Source: Litoditis marina (lineage: Eukaryota; Nematoda; Chromadorea; Rhabditida; Rhabditidae). Taken from it: 64,000 nt of DNA. The DNA lies in assembly GCA_964036275.1 (NCBI GenBank), contig CAXIWQ010000331.1, positions 1 through 64,000 of the forward strand, given 5' to 3'. Positions 26,873 to 38,581 of this stretch are shown one piece after another (positions within the stretch are counted from its first letter, which is position 1; every line of letters starts with the position of its first letter). The notes beneath the pieces are model-generated. The model had not been told where the DNA came from, ran no database searches, and was given only the letters and a program-made list of their open reading frames with translations. The translations under genes were made by a program, and so were the position numbers.

Positions 26873-29800
26873 GTCAATTGTTCCATGTTAGTTGTTACTA
26901 TAAGTGGAAAGATAGTCCAATTGAATAGTAACAGTGTACTAAAGGTTTTTCATGTATACAAGCTCTGTATCGAAACTCAGAAAGTTCGAATTTTGGCCGC
27001 GCTGATATTCAATCGGCCGGATTCCGAAGTTTTCACAGGTCAATCTGAAGATTGTAAGAAAACCAATTGTTTCATGGTAGTTGTTACCATAAGTGGGAAG
27101 ATAGTCCAATTGAGTAGTAACAGTGTACTAAAGATTTTTCATGTATACAAGCTCTGTATCGAAACTCAGAAAGTTCGAATTTTGGCCGCGCTGATATTGA
27201 ATCGGCCGGATTTCGAAGTTTTCACCGGTCAACCTGAAGATTGTAAATAGGTCAATTGTTTCATGTTAGTTGTTACTATAAGTGGAAAGATAGTCCAATT
27301 GAGTAGTAACAGTGTACTAAAGGTTTTTCATGTATACAAGCTCTGTATCGAAACTCAGAAAGCTCGAATTTTGGCCGCGCTGATATTCAATCGGCCGGAT
27401 TCCGAAGTTTTCACAGGTCAATCTGAAGATTGTAAGAAAACCAATTGTTTCATGGTAGTTGTTACCATAAGTGGGAAGATAGTCCAATTGAGTAGTAACA
27501 GTGTACTAAAGATTTTTCATGTATACAAGCTCTGTATCGAAACTCAGAAAGTTCGAATTTTGGCCGCGCTGATATTGAATCGGCCGGATTTCGAAGTTTT
27601 CACCGGTCAACCTGAAGATTGTAAATAGGTCAATTGTTCCATGTTAGTTGTTACTATAAGTGGAAAGATAGTCCAATTGAGTAGTAACAGTGTACTAAAG
27701 GTTTTTCATGTATACAAGCTCTGTATCGAAACTCAGAAAGTTCGAATTTTGGCCGCGCTGATATTGAATCGGCCGGATTTCGAAGTTTTCACCGGTCAAT
27801 CAGAAGATTGTAAGGAGGCCAATTGTTTCATGGTAGTTGTGACCATAAGTGGGAAGATAGTCCAATTGAGTAGTAACAGTGTACTGAAGGTTCTTCATGT
27901 ATACAAGCTCTGTATCGAAACTCAGAAAGTTCGAATTTTGGCCGCGCTGATATTGAATCGGCCGGATTCCGAAGTTTTCACCGGTCAACCTGAAGATTGT
28001 AAATAGGTCAATTGTTTCATGTTCGTTGTTACTATAAGTGGAAAGATAGTCCAATTAAGTAGTAACAGCGTACTAAAGGTTTTTCATGTATACAAGCTCT
28101 GTATCGAAACTCAGAAAGTTCGAATTTTGGCCGCGCTGATATTGAATCGGCCGGATTTCGAAGTTTTCACAGGTCAATCTGAAGATTGTACGAAGGCCAA
28201 TTGTTTCATAATAGTTGTTACAATAAGTGGGAAGATAGTCCAATTGAGTAGTAACAGTGTACTAAAGGTTTTTCATGTATACAAGCTCTGTATCGAAACT
28301 CAGAAAGTTCGAATTTTGGCCGCGCTGATATTCAATCGGCCGGATTCCGAAGTTTTCACAGGTCAATCTGAAGATTGTAAGGAGGCCAATTGTTTCATGG
28401 TAGTTGTGACCATAAGTGGGAAGATAGTCCAATTGAGTAGTAACAGTGTACTAAAGGTTTTTCATGTATACAAGCTCTGTATCGAAACTCAGAAAGTTCG
28501 AATTTTGGCCGCGCTGATATTGAATCGGCCGGATTTCGAAGTTTTCACCGGTCAACCTGAAGATTGTAAATAGGTCAATTGTTCCATGTTAGTTGTTACT
28601 ATAAGTGGAAAGATAGTCCAATTGAATAGTAACAGTGTACTAAAGGTTGTTCATGTATACAAGCTCTGTATCGAAACTCAGAAAGTTCGAATTTTGGCCG
28701 CGCTGATATTCAATCGGCCGGATTCCGAAGTTTTCACAGGTCAATCTGAAGATTGTAAGAAAACCAATTGTTTCATGGTAGTTGTTACCATAAGTGGGAA
28801 GATAGTCCAATTGAGTAGTAACAGTGTACTAAAGATTTTTCATGTATACAAGCTCTGTATCGAAACTCAGAAAGTTCGAATTTTGGCCGCGCTGATATTG
28901 AATCGGCCGGATTTCGAAGTTTTCACCGGTCAACCTGAAGATTGTAAATAGGTCAATTGTTTCATGTTAGTTGTTACTATAAGTGGAAAGATAGTCCAAT
29001 TGAGTAGTAACAGTGTACTAAAGGTTTTTCATGTATACAAGCTCTGTATCGAAACTCAGAAAGCTCGAATTTTGGCCGCGCTGATATTCAATCGGCCGGA
29101 TTCCGAAGTTTTCACAGGTCAATCTGAAGATTGTAAGAAAACCAATTGTTTCATGGTAGTTGTTACCATAAGTGGGAAGATAGTCCAATTGAGTAGTAAC
29201 AGTGTACTAAAGATTTTTCATGTATACAAGCTCTGTATCGAAACTCAGAAAGTTCGAATTTTGGCCGCGCTGATATTGAATCGGCCGGATTTCGAAGTTT
29301 TCACCGGTCAACCTGAAGATTGTAAATAGGTCAATTGTTCCATGTTAGTTGTTACTATAAGTGGAAAGATAGTCCAATTGAGTAGTAACAGTGTACTAAA
29401 GGTTTTTCATGTATACAAGCTCTGTATCGAAACTCAGAAAGTTCGAATTTTGGCCGCGCTGATATTGAATCGGCCGGATTTCGAAGTTTTCACCGGTCAA
29501 TCTGAAGATTGTAAGGAGGCCAATTGTTTCATGGTAGTTGTGACCATAAGTGGGAAGATAGTCCAATTGAGTAGTAACAGTGTACTGAAGGTTTTTCATG
29601 TATACAAGCTCTGTATCGAAACTCAGAAAGTTCGAATTTTGGCCGCGCTGATATTGAATCGGCCGGATTCCGAAGTTTTCACCGGTCAACCTGAAGATTG
29701 TAAATAGGTCAATTGTTTCATGTTCGTTGTTACTATAAGTGGAAAGATAGTCCAATTAAGTAGTAACAGCGTACTAAAGGTTTTTCATGTATACAAGCTC

Positions 29801-30274
29801 TGTATCGAAACTCAGAAAGTTCGAATTTTGGCCGCGCTGATATTGAATCGGCCGGATTTCGAAGTTTTCACAGGTCAATCTGAAGATTGTACGAAGGCCA
29901 ATTGTTTCATAATAGTTGTTACAATAAGTGGGAAGATAGTCCAATTGAGTAGTAACAGTGTACTAAAGGTTTTTCATGTATACAAGCTCTGTATCGAAAC
30001 TCAGAAAGTTCGAATTTTGGCCGCGCTGATATTCAATCGGCCGGATTCCGAAGTTTTCACAGGTCAATCTGAAGATTGTAAGAAAACCAATTGTTTCATG
30101 GTAGTTGTTACCATAAGTGGGAAGATAGTCCAATTGAGTAGTAACAGTGTACTAAAGATTCTTCATGTATACAAGCTCTGTATCGAAACTCAGAAAGTTC
30201 GAATTTTGGCCGCGCTGATATTGAATCGGCCGGATTTCGAAGTTTTCACCGGTCAACCTGAAGGTTGTAAATAG
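26873..30274 (+). repeat. 9-monomer higher-order repeat, two copies
   Basis: Copies 26,873-28,573 and 28,574-30,274 are offset by exactly 1,701 bp. Stop monomers at 26,870, 27,248, 27,626, 28,004 and 28,571 are each matched 1,701 bp later by those at 28,571, 28,949, 29,327, 29,705 and 30,272. Shared markers include TTGAATAGT, GCTCGAATT and GTTCGTTGTT. Near the end the copies differ (AAGGAGGCC versus AAGAAAACC, GATTGT versus GGTTGT). The second copy is also part of the larger 3,476-bp duplication. Confidence 0.9.
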
Positions 30275-32214
30275 GTCAATTGTTTCATGTTAGTTGTTAC
30301 TATAAGTGCAAAGATAGTCCAATTGAGTAGTAACAGTGTACTAAAGGTTTTTCATGTATACAAGCTCTGTATCGAAACTCAGAAAGCTCGAATTTTGGCC
30401 GCGCTGATATTGAATCGGCCGGATTTCGAAGTTTTCACCGGTCAATCTGAAGATTGTAAGGAGGCCAATTGTTTCATGGTAGTTGTTACCATAAGTGGGA
30501 AGATAGTCCAATTGAGTAGTAACAGTGTACTGAAGGTTTTACATGTATACAAGCTCTGTATCGAAACTCAGAAAGTTCGAATTTTGGCCGCGCTGATATT
30601 GAATCGACCGGATTTCGAAGTTTTCACCGGTCAACCTGAAGATTGTAAATAGGTCAATTGTTTCATGTTAGTTGTTACCATAAGTGGAAAGATAGTCCAA
30701 TTAAGTAGTAACAGCGTACTAAAGGTTTTTCGTGTATTCCAGCTCTGTATCGAAACTCAGAAAGTTCGAATTTTGGCCGCGCTGATATTGAATCGGCCGG
30801 ATTTCGAAGTTTTCACAGGTCAATCTGAAGATTGTACGAAGGCCAATTGTTTCATAATAGTTGTTACAATAAGTGGGAAGATAGTCCATTTGAGTAGTAA
30901 CAGTGTACTAAAGGTTTTTCATGTATACAAGCTCTGTATCGAAACTCAGAAAGTTCGAATTTGGCCGCGCTGATATTGAATCGGCCGGATTTCGAAGTTT
31001 TCACCGGTCAATCTGAAGATTGTAAGGAGGCCAATTGTTTCATGGTAGTTGTGACCATACGTGGGAAGATAGTCCAATTGAGTAGTAACAGTGTACTAAA
31101 GGTTTTTCATGTATACAAGCTCTGTATCGAAACTCAGAAAGTTCGAATTTTGGCCGCGCTGATATTGAATCGGCCGGATTTCGAAGTTTTCACCGGTCAA
31201 TCTGAAGATTGTAAGGAGGCCAATTGTTTCATAATAGTTGTTACAATAAGTGGGAAGATAGTCCAATTGAGTAGTAACAGTGTACTAAAGGTTTTTCATG
31301 TATACAAGCTCTGTATCGAAACTCAGAAAGCTCGAATTTTGGCCGCGCTGATATTGAATCGGCCGGATTTCGAAGTTTTCACAGGTCAATCTGAAGATTG
31401 TAAGGAGGCCAATTGTTTCATGGTAGTTGTGACCATAAGTGGGAAGATAGTCCAATTGAGTAGTAACAGTGTACTTAAGGTTTTTCATGTATACAAGCTC
31501 TGTATCGAAACTCAGAAAGTTCGAATTTTGGCCGCGCTGATATTGAATCGGCCGGATTTCGAAGTTTTCACCGGTCAATCTGAAGATTGTAAGGAGGCCA
31601 ATTGTTTCATGGTAGTTGTGACCATAAGTGGGAAGATAGTCCAATTGAGTAGTGACAGTGTACTGAAGGTTTTACATGTATACAAGCTCTGTATCGAAAC
31701 TCAGAAAGTTCGAATTTTGGCCGCGCTGATATTGAATCGACCGGATTTCGAAGTTTTCAAAGGTCAATCTGAAGATTGTAAGAAAACCAATTGTTTCATG
31801 GTAGTTGTTACCATAAGTGGGAAGATAGTCCAATTGAGTAGTAACAGTGTACTAAAGATTTTTCATGTATTCCAGCTCTGTATCGAAACTCAGAAAGTTC
31901 GAATTTTGGCCGCGCTGATATTGAATCGGCCGGATTTCGAAGTTTTCACAGGTCAATCTGAAGATTGTACGAAGGCCAATTGTTTCATAATAGTTGTTAC
32001 AATAAGTGGGAAGATAGTCCAATTGAGTAGTAACAGTGTACTAAAGGTTTTTCATGTATACAAGCTCTGTATCGAAACTCAGAAAGTTTGAATTTTGGCC
32101 GCGCTGATATTGAATCGGACGGATTTCGAAGTTTTCACCGGTCAATCTGAAGATTGTAAGGAGGCCAATTGTTTCATGGTAGTTGTGACCATAAGTGGGA
32201 AGATAGTCCAATTG
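28740..32214 (+). repeat. 3,475-bp tandem duplication, copy 1
   Basis: The unit equals 18 full monomers plus a 74-bp fragment; it starts at monomer position 26 and ends at position 99. It is followed directly by copy 2 at 32,215. One base is missing near 30,955 relative to copy 2, which accounts for 3,475 versus 3,476 bp. Other differences noticed are GTTCGTTG near 29,721 versus GTTAGTTG, GTTACC near 30,485 versus GTGACC, and CAAAGG near 31,759 versus CACAGG. With about four differences in 3.5 kb this is among the youngest duplications in the window. Confidence 0.9.
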
Positions 32215-32234
32215 GTCAATCTGAAGATTGTAAG
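32195..32234 (+). other. Out-of-register junction (partial monomer), first occurrence
   Basis: Monomer position 99 (end of CCAATTG, base 32,214) is joined to position 26 (GTCAATCTG, base 32,215). This removes 115 bp and leaves a 74-bp partial unit. The join is blunt or uses at most one shared G. It is the boundary between the two copies of the 3,476-bp duplication. Because 115 is not a multiple of three it breaks the reading frame. Confidence 0.93.
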
Positions 32235-35200
32235 AAAACCAATTGTTTCATGGTAGTTGTTACCATAAGTGGGAAGATAGTCCAATTGAGTAGTAACAGT
32301 GTACTAAAGATTTTTCATGTATACAAGCTCTGTATCGAAACTCAGAAAGTTCGAATTTTGGCCGCGCTGATATTGAATCGGCCGGATTTCGAAGTTTTCA
32401 CCGGTCAACCTGAAGATTGTAAATAGGTCAATTGTTTCATGTTAGTTGTTACTATAAGTGGAAAGATAGTCCAATTGAGTAGTAACAGTGTACTAAAGGT
32501 TTTTCATGTATACAAGCTCTGTATCGAAACTCAGAAAGCTCGAATTTTGGCCGCGCTGATATTCAATCGGCCGGATTCCGAAGTTTTCACAGGTCAATCT
32601 GAAGATTGTAAGAAAACCAATTGTTTCATGGTAGTTGTTACCATAAGTGGGAAGATAGTCCAATTGAGTAGTAACAGTGTACTAAAGATTTTTCATGTAT
32701 ACAAGCTCTGTATCGAAACTCAGAAAGTTCGAATTTTGGCCGCGCTGATATTGAATCGGCCGGATTTCGAAGTTTTCACCGGTCAACCTGAAGATTGTAA
32801 ATAGGTCAATTGTTCCATGTTAGTTGTTACTATAAGTGGAAAGATAGTCCAATTGAGTAGTAACAGTGTACTAAAGGTTTTTCATGTATACAAGCTCTGT
32901 ATCGAAACTCAGAAAGTTCGAATTTTGGCCGCGCTGATATTGAATCGGCCGGATTTCGAAGTTTTCACCGGTCAATCTGAAGATTGTAAGGAGGCCAATT
33001 GTTTCATGGTAGTTGTGACCATAAGTGGGAAGATAGTCCAATTGAGTAGTAACAGTGTACTGAAGGTTTTTCATGTATACAAGCTCTGTATCGAAACTCA
33101 GAAAGTTCGAATTTTGGCCGCGCTGATATTGAATCGGCCGGATTCCGAAGTTTTCACCGGTCAACCTGAAGATTGTAAATAGGTCAATTGTTTCATGTTA
33201 GTTGTTACTATAAGTGGAAAGATAGTCCAATTAAGTAGTAACAGCGTACTAAAGGTTTTTCATGTATACAAGCTCTGTATCGAAACTCAGAAAGTTCGAA
33301 TTTTGGCCGCGCTGATATTGAATCGGCCGGATTTCGAAGTTTTCACAGGTCAATCTGAAGATTGTACGAAGGCCAATTGTTTCATAATAGTTGTTACAAT
33401 AAGTGGGAAGATAGTCCAATTGAGTAGTAACAGTGTACTAAAGGTTTTTCATGTATACAAGCTCTGTATCGAAACTCAGAAAGTTCGAATTTTGGCCGCG
33501 CTGATATTCAATCGGCCGGATTCCGAAGTTTTCACAGGTCAATCTGAAGATTGTAAGAAAACCAATTGTTTCATGGTAGTTGTTACCATAAGTGGGAAGA
33601 TAGTCCAATTGAGTAGTAACAGTGTACTAAAGATTCTTCATGTATACAAGCTCTGTATCGAAACTCAGAAAGTTCGAATTTTGGCCGCGCTGATATTGAA
33701 TCGGCCGGATTTCGAAGTTTTCACCGGTCAACCTGAAGGTTGTAAATAGGTCAATTGTTTCATGTTAGTTGTTACTATAAGTGCAAAGATAGTCCAATTG
33801 AGTAGTAACAGTGTACTAAAGGTTTTTCATGTATACAAGCTCTGTATCGAAACTCAGAAAGCTCGAATTTTGGCCGCGCTGATATTGAATCGGCCGGATT
33901 TCGAAGTTTTCACCGGTCAATCTGAAGATTGTAAGGAGGCCAATTGTTTCATGGTAGTTGTGACCATAAGTGGGAAGATAGTCCAATTGAGTAGTAACAG
34001 TGTACTGAAGGTTTTACATGTATACAAGCTCTGTATCGAAACTCAGAAAGTTCGAATTTTGGCCGCGCTGATATTGAATCGACCGGATTTCGAAGTTTTC
34101 ACCGGTCAACCTGAAGATTGTAAATAGGTCAATTGTTTCATGTTAGTTGTTACCATAAGTGGAAAGATAGTCCAATTAAGTAGTAACAGCGTACTAAAGG
34201 TTTTTCGTGTATTCCAGCTCTGTATCGAAACTCAGAAAGTTCGAATTTTGGCCGCGCTGATATTGAATCGGCCGGATTTCGAAGTTTTCACAGGTCAATC
34301 TGAAGATTGTACGAAGGCCAATTGTTTCATAATAGTTGTTACAATAAGTGGGAAGATAGTCCATTTGAGTAGTAACAGTGTACTAAAGGTTTTTCATGTA
34401 TACAAGCTCTGTATCGAAACTCAGAAAGTTCGAATTTTGGCCGCGCTGATATTGAATCGGCCGGATTTCGAAGTTTTCACCGGTCAATCTGAAGATTGTA
34501 AGGAGGCCAATTGTTTCATGGTAGTTGTGACCATACGTGGGAAGATAGTCCAATTGAGTAGTAACAGTGTACTAAAGGTTTTTCATGTATACAAGCTCTG
34601 TATCGAAACTCAGAAAGTTCGAATTTTGGCCGCGCTGATATTGAATCGGCCGGATTTCGAAGTTTTCACCGGTCAATCTGAAGATTGTAAGGAGGCCAAT
34701 TGTTTCATAATAGTTGTTACAATAAGTGGGAAGATAGTCCAATTGAGTAGTAACAGTGTACTAAAGGTTTTTCATGTATACAAGCTCTGTATCGAAACTC
34801 AGAAAGCTCGAATTTTGGCCGCGCTGATATTGAATCGGCCGGATTTCGAAGTTTTCACAGGTCAATCTGAAGATTGTAAGGAGGCCAATTGTTTCATGGT
34901 AGTTGTGACCATAAGTGGGAAGATAGTCCAATTGAGTAGTAACAGTGTACTTAAGGTTTTTCATGTATACAAGCTCTGTATCGAAACTCAGAAAGTTCGA
35001 ATTTTGGCCGCGCTGATATTGAATCGGCCGGATTTCGAAGTTTTCACCGGTCAATCTGAAGATTGTAAGGAGGCCAATTGTTTCATGGTAGTTGTGACCA
35101 TAAGTGGGAAGATAGTCCAATTGAGTAGTGACAGTGTACTGAAGGTTTTACATGTATACAAGCTCTGTATCGAAACTCAGAAAGTTCGAATTTTGGCCGC

Positions 35201-35690
35201 GCTGATATTGAATCGACCGGATTTCGAAGTTTTCACAGGTCAATCTGAAGATTGTAAGAAAACCAATTGTTTCATGGTAGTTGTTACCATAAGTGGGAAG
35301 ATAGTCCAATTGAGTAGTAACAGTGTACTAAAGATTTTTCATGTATTCCAGCTCTGTATCGAAACTCAGAAAGTTCGAATTTTGGCCGCGCTGATATTGA
35401 ATCGGCCGGATTTCGAAGTTTTCACAGGTCAATCTGAAGATTGTACGAAGGCCAATTGTTTCATAATAGTTGTTACAATAAGTGGGAAGATAGTCCAATT
35501 GAGTAGTAACAGTGTACTAAAGGTTTTTCATGTATACAAGCTCTGTATCGAAACTCAGAAAGTTTGAATTTTGGCCGCGCTGATATTGAATCGGACGGAT
35601 TTCGAAGTTTTCACCGGTCAATCTGAAGATTGTAAGGAGGCCAATTGTTTCATGGTAGTTGTGACCATAAGTGGGAAGATAGTCCAATTG
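32215..35690 (+). repeat. 3,476-bp tandem duplication, copy 2
   Basis: This is the second copy of 28,740-32,214, ending with the same partial monomer. At 35,690/35,691 the same 99-to-26 join occurs again and a third copy starts, but only 34 bases (35,691-35,724) match before the sequence turns into the inverted junction. Stop monomers at 32,424, 32,802, 33,180, 33,747 and 34,125 correspond to those at 28,949, 29,327, 29,705, 30,272 and 30,650. Confidence 0.9.
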
Positions 35691-35770
35691 GTCAATCTGA
35701 AGATTGTAAGAAAACCAATTGTTTTGGTTTTCTTACAATCTTTGGTTTTCTTACAATCTTCAGATTGACC
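35690..35770. repeat. Inversion junction with hairpin-forming repeats
   Basis: The array changes strand here. A left arm at 35,700-35,716 (17 bases, running to AAGAAAACC) is perfectly complementary to 35,726-35,742, with a 9-base loop, AATTGTTTT. The right arm is then repeated directly: 35,726-35,743 and 35,744-35,761 are 18-base copies with one mismatch at the last base. The second right copy continues and pairs with the left side over 27 bases (35,690-35,716 with 35,744-35,770). Beyond that pairing fails, because the left side enters the truncated-monomer junction. The structure resembles a fold-back or template-switch scar rather than a simple cut-and-flip. Confidence 0.93.
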
Positions 35771-38581
35771 TGTGAAAACTTCGAAATCCGGCCGATTCAG
35801 TATCAGCGCGGCCAAAATTCGAACTTTCTGGGTTTCGATACAGAGCTTGTATACATGAAAAACCTTTAGTACACTGTTACTACTCAATTGGACTATCTTC
35901 CCACTTATGGTCACAACTACCATGAAACAATTGGCCTCCGTACAATCTTCAGATTGACCGGTGAAAACTTCGAAATCCGGCCGATTCAATATCAGCGCGG
36001 CCAAAATTCGAACTTTCTGAGTTTCGATACAGAGCTTGTATACATGTAAAACCTTTAGTACACTGTTACTACTCAATTGGACTATCTTCCCACTCATGGT
36101 AACAACTACCATGAAACAATTGGTTTTCTTACAATCTTCAGATTGACCTGTGAAAACTTCGGAATCCGGCCGATTGAATATCAGCGCGGCCAAAATTCGA
36201 ACTTTCTGAGTTTCGATACAGAGCTTGTATACATGTAAAACCTTTGGTACACTGTTACTACTCAATTGGACTATCTTCCCACTCATGGTAACAACTACCA
36301 TGAAACAATTGGCCTCCTTACAATCTTCAGATTGACCGGTGAAAACTTCGGAATCCGGCCGATTGAATATCAGCGCGGCCAAAATTCGAACTTTCTGAGT
36401 TTCGATACAGAGCTTGTATACATGAAAAACCTTTAGTACACTGTTACTACTTGATTGGACTATCTTCCCACTTATAGTAACAACTACCATGAAACAATTG
36501 GTTTTCTTACAATCTTCAGATTGACCTGTGAAAACTTCGAAATCCGGCCGATTCAGTATCAGCGCGGCCAAAATTCGAACTTTCTGAGTTTCGATACAGA
36601 GCTTGTATACATGAAAAACCTTCCGTACACTGTTACCACTTAATTGGACTACCTTCCCACTTATTGTAACAACTATTATGAAACAATTGGCCTTCGTACA
36701 ATCTTCAGATTGACCTGTGAAAACTTCGAAATCCGGCCGATTCAATATCAGCGCGGCCAAAATTCGAACTTTCTGAGTTTCGATACAGAGCTTGTCTACA
36801 TGAAAAACCTTCAGTACACTGTTACCACTTAATTGGACTATCTTTCCACTTATAGTAACAACTAACATGAAACAATTGACCTATTTACAATCTTCAGATT
36901 GACCAGTGAAAACTTCGGAATCCGGCCGATTGAATATCAGCGCGGCCAAAATTCGAACTTTCTGAGTTTCGATACAGAGGTTGTATACATGAAAAACCTT
37001 TAGTACACTGTTACTACTCAATTGGACTATTTTCCCACTTATGGTAACACCTACCATGAAACAATTGGTTTTCTTACAATCTTCCGATTGACCTGTGAAA
37101 ACTTCGAAATCCGGCCGATTCAATATCAGCGCGGCCAAAATTCGAACTTTCTGAGTTTCGATACAGAGCTTGTCTACATGAAAAACCTTTAGTACACTGT
37201 TACTACTTGATTGGACTATCTTCCCACTTATAGTAACAACTACCATGAAACAATTGGTTTTCTTACAATCTTCAAATTGACCTGTGAAAACTTCGGAATC
37301 CGGCCGATTGAATATCAGCGCGGCCAAAATTCGAACTTTCTGAGTTTCGATACAGAGCTTGTATACATGAAAAACCTTTAGTACGCTGTTACTACTTAAT
37401 TGGACTATCCTTCCACTTATAGTAACAACTAACTTGAAACAATTGACCTATTTACAATCTTCAGGTTGACCGGTGAAAACTTCGAAATCCGGCCGATTCA
37501 ATATCCGCGCGGCCAATATTCGAACTTTCTGAGTTTCGATACAGAGCTTGTATACATGTAAAACCTTTAGTACACTGTTACTACTCAATTGGACTATCTT
37601 CCCACTTATGGTCACAACTACCATGAAACAATTGGCTTACTTACAATCTTCAGATTGACCGGTGAAAACTTCGGAATCCGGCCGATTCAATATCAGCGCG
37701 GCCAAAATTCGAACTTTCTGAGTTTCGATACAGAGCTTGTATACATGAACAACCTTTAGGACACTGTTACTACTTAATTGGACTATCTCCCCACTTATAG
37801 TAACAACTACCATGAAACAATTGGTTTTTTTACAATCTTCAGATTGACCTGTGAAAACTTTGGAATCCGGCCGATTGAATATCAGCGCGGCCAAAATTCG
37901 AACCTTCTGAGTTTTGATACAGAGCTTGTATACATGAAAAACCTTTAGTACACTGTTACTACTCAGTTGGACTATCTCCCCACTTATAGTAACAACTACC
38001 ATGAAACAATTGGTTTTCTTACAATCTTCAGATTGACCTGTGAAAACTTCGAAATCCGGCCGATTCAATATCAGCGCGGCCAAAATTCGAACTTTCTGAG
38101 TTTCGATACAGAGCTTGTCTACATGAAAAACCTTTAGTACACTGTTACTACTTGATTGGACTATCTTCCCACTTATAGTAACAACTACCATGAAACAATT
38201 GGTTTTCTCACAATCTTCAGATTGACCTGTGAAAACTTCGGAATCCGGCCGATTGAATATCAGCGCGGCAAAAATTCGAACTTTCTGAGTTTCGATACAG
38301 AGCTTGTAAACATGAAAAACCTTTAGTACGCTGTTACTACCTAATTGGACTATCTTTCCATATATAGTAACAACTAACTTGAAACAATTGGCCTCCTTAC
38401 AATCTTCAGATTGACCTGTGAAAACTTCGGAATCCGGCCGATTGAATATCAGCGCGGCCAAAATTCGAACTTTCTGAGTTTCGATACAGAGCTTGTAAAC
38501 ATGAAAAACCTTTAGTACGCTGTTACTACTTAATTGGACTATTTTTCCACTTATAGTAACAACTAACTTGAAACAATTGAC
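35771..38581 (-). repeat. Arm 2 proximal segment, mixed monomers
   Basis: About 15 monomers in minus orientation and no clear repeated block. Stop-type monomers fall at 36,881, 37,448 and 38,582 (plus coordinate of the first base of CTA). The first monomers carry a CAGTATC variant (35,800 and 36,556). Markers shared with arm 1 include GTACGGAAG-type (near 36,622) and ACGAAGGCC-type monomers. The AACAACCTTTAGGAC variant (near 37,748) recurs at about 40,016 and 62,899. Confidence 0.8.

Larger units (their letters stand above)
1..35724 (+). repeat. Satellite array, arm 1: 189-bp monomer, + orientation
   Basis: About 189 head-to-tail copies of a 189-bp monomer. Taking the first base of the window (start of the CGGCCG motif) as monomer position 1, landmarks are CGGCCG at 1-6, ACCGGT or ACAGGT at 22-27, CAATTG at 51-56 and again at 94-99, GTATAC at 130-135, TTCGAA at 161-166 and GGCCGCGCTG at 171-180. 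Stop-type monomers recur at exact multiples of 189 bp once single-base indels are allowed for (for example 46, 235 and 1747), which shows that nothing foreign is inserted. The only larger break of register before the arm end is the junction at 32,214/32,215. Variation is mostly a limited set of recurring diagnostic substitutions, so monomers fall into subfamilies. Function unknown; a structural or heterochromatic satellite is the simplest reading. Confidence 0.97.

Noticed and set aside
32195..32234. Insertion of a mobile element at the register break
   Set aside because: The break is a direct join of two monomer positions with no foreign bases, terminal repeats or target duplication. It is a deletion or duplication junction.
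35700..35742. Rho-independent type terminator at the hairpin
   Set aside because: The stem is A+T-rich, lies exactly at the strand switch of the satellite, and has no upstream gene. It is explained by the inversion.
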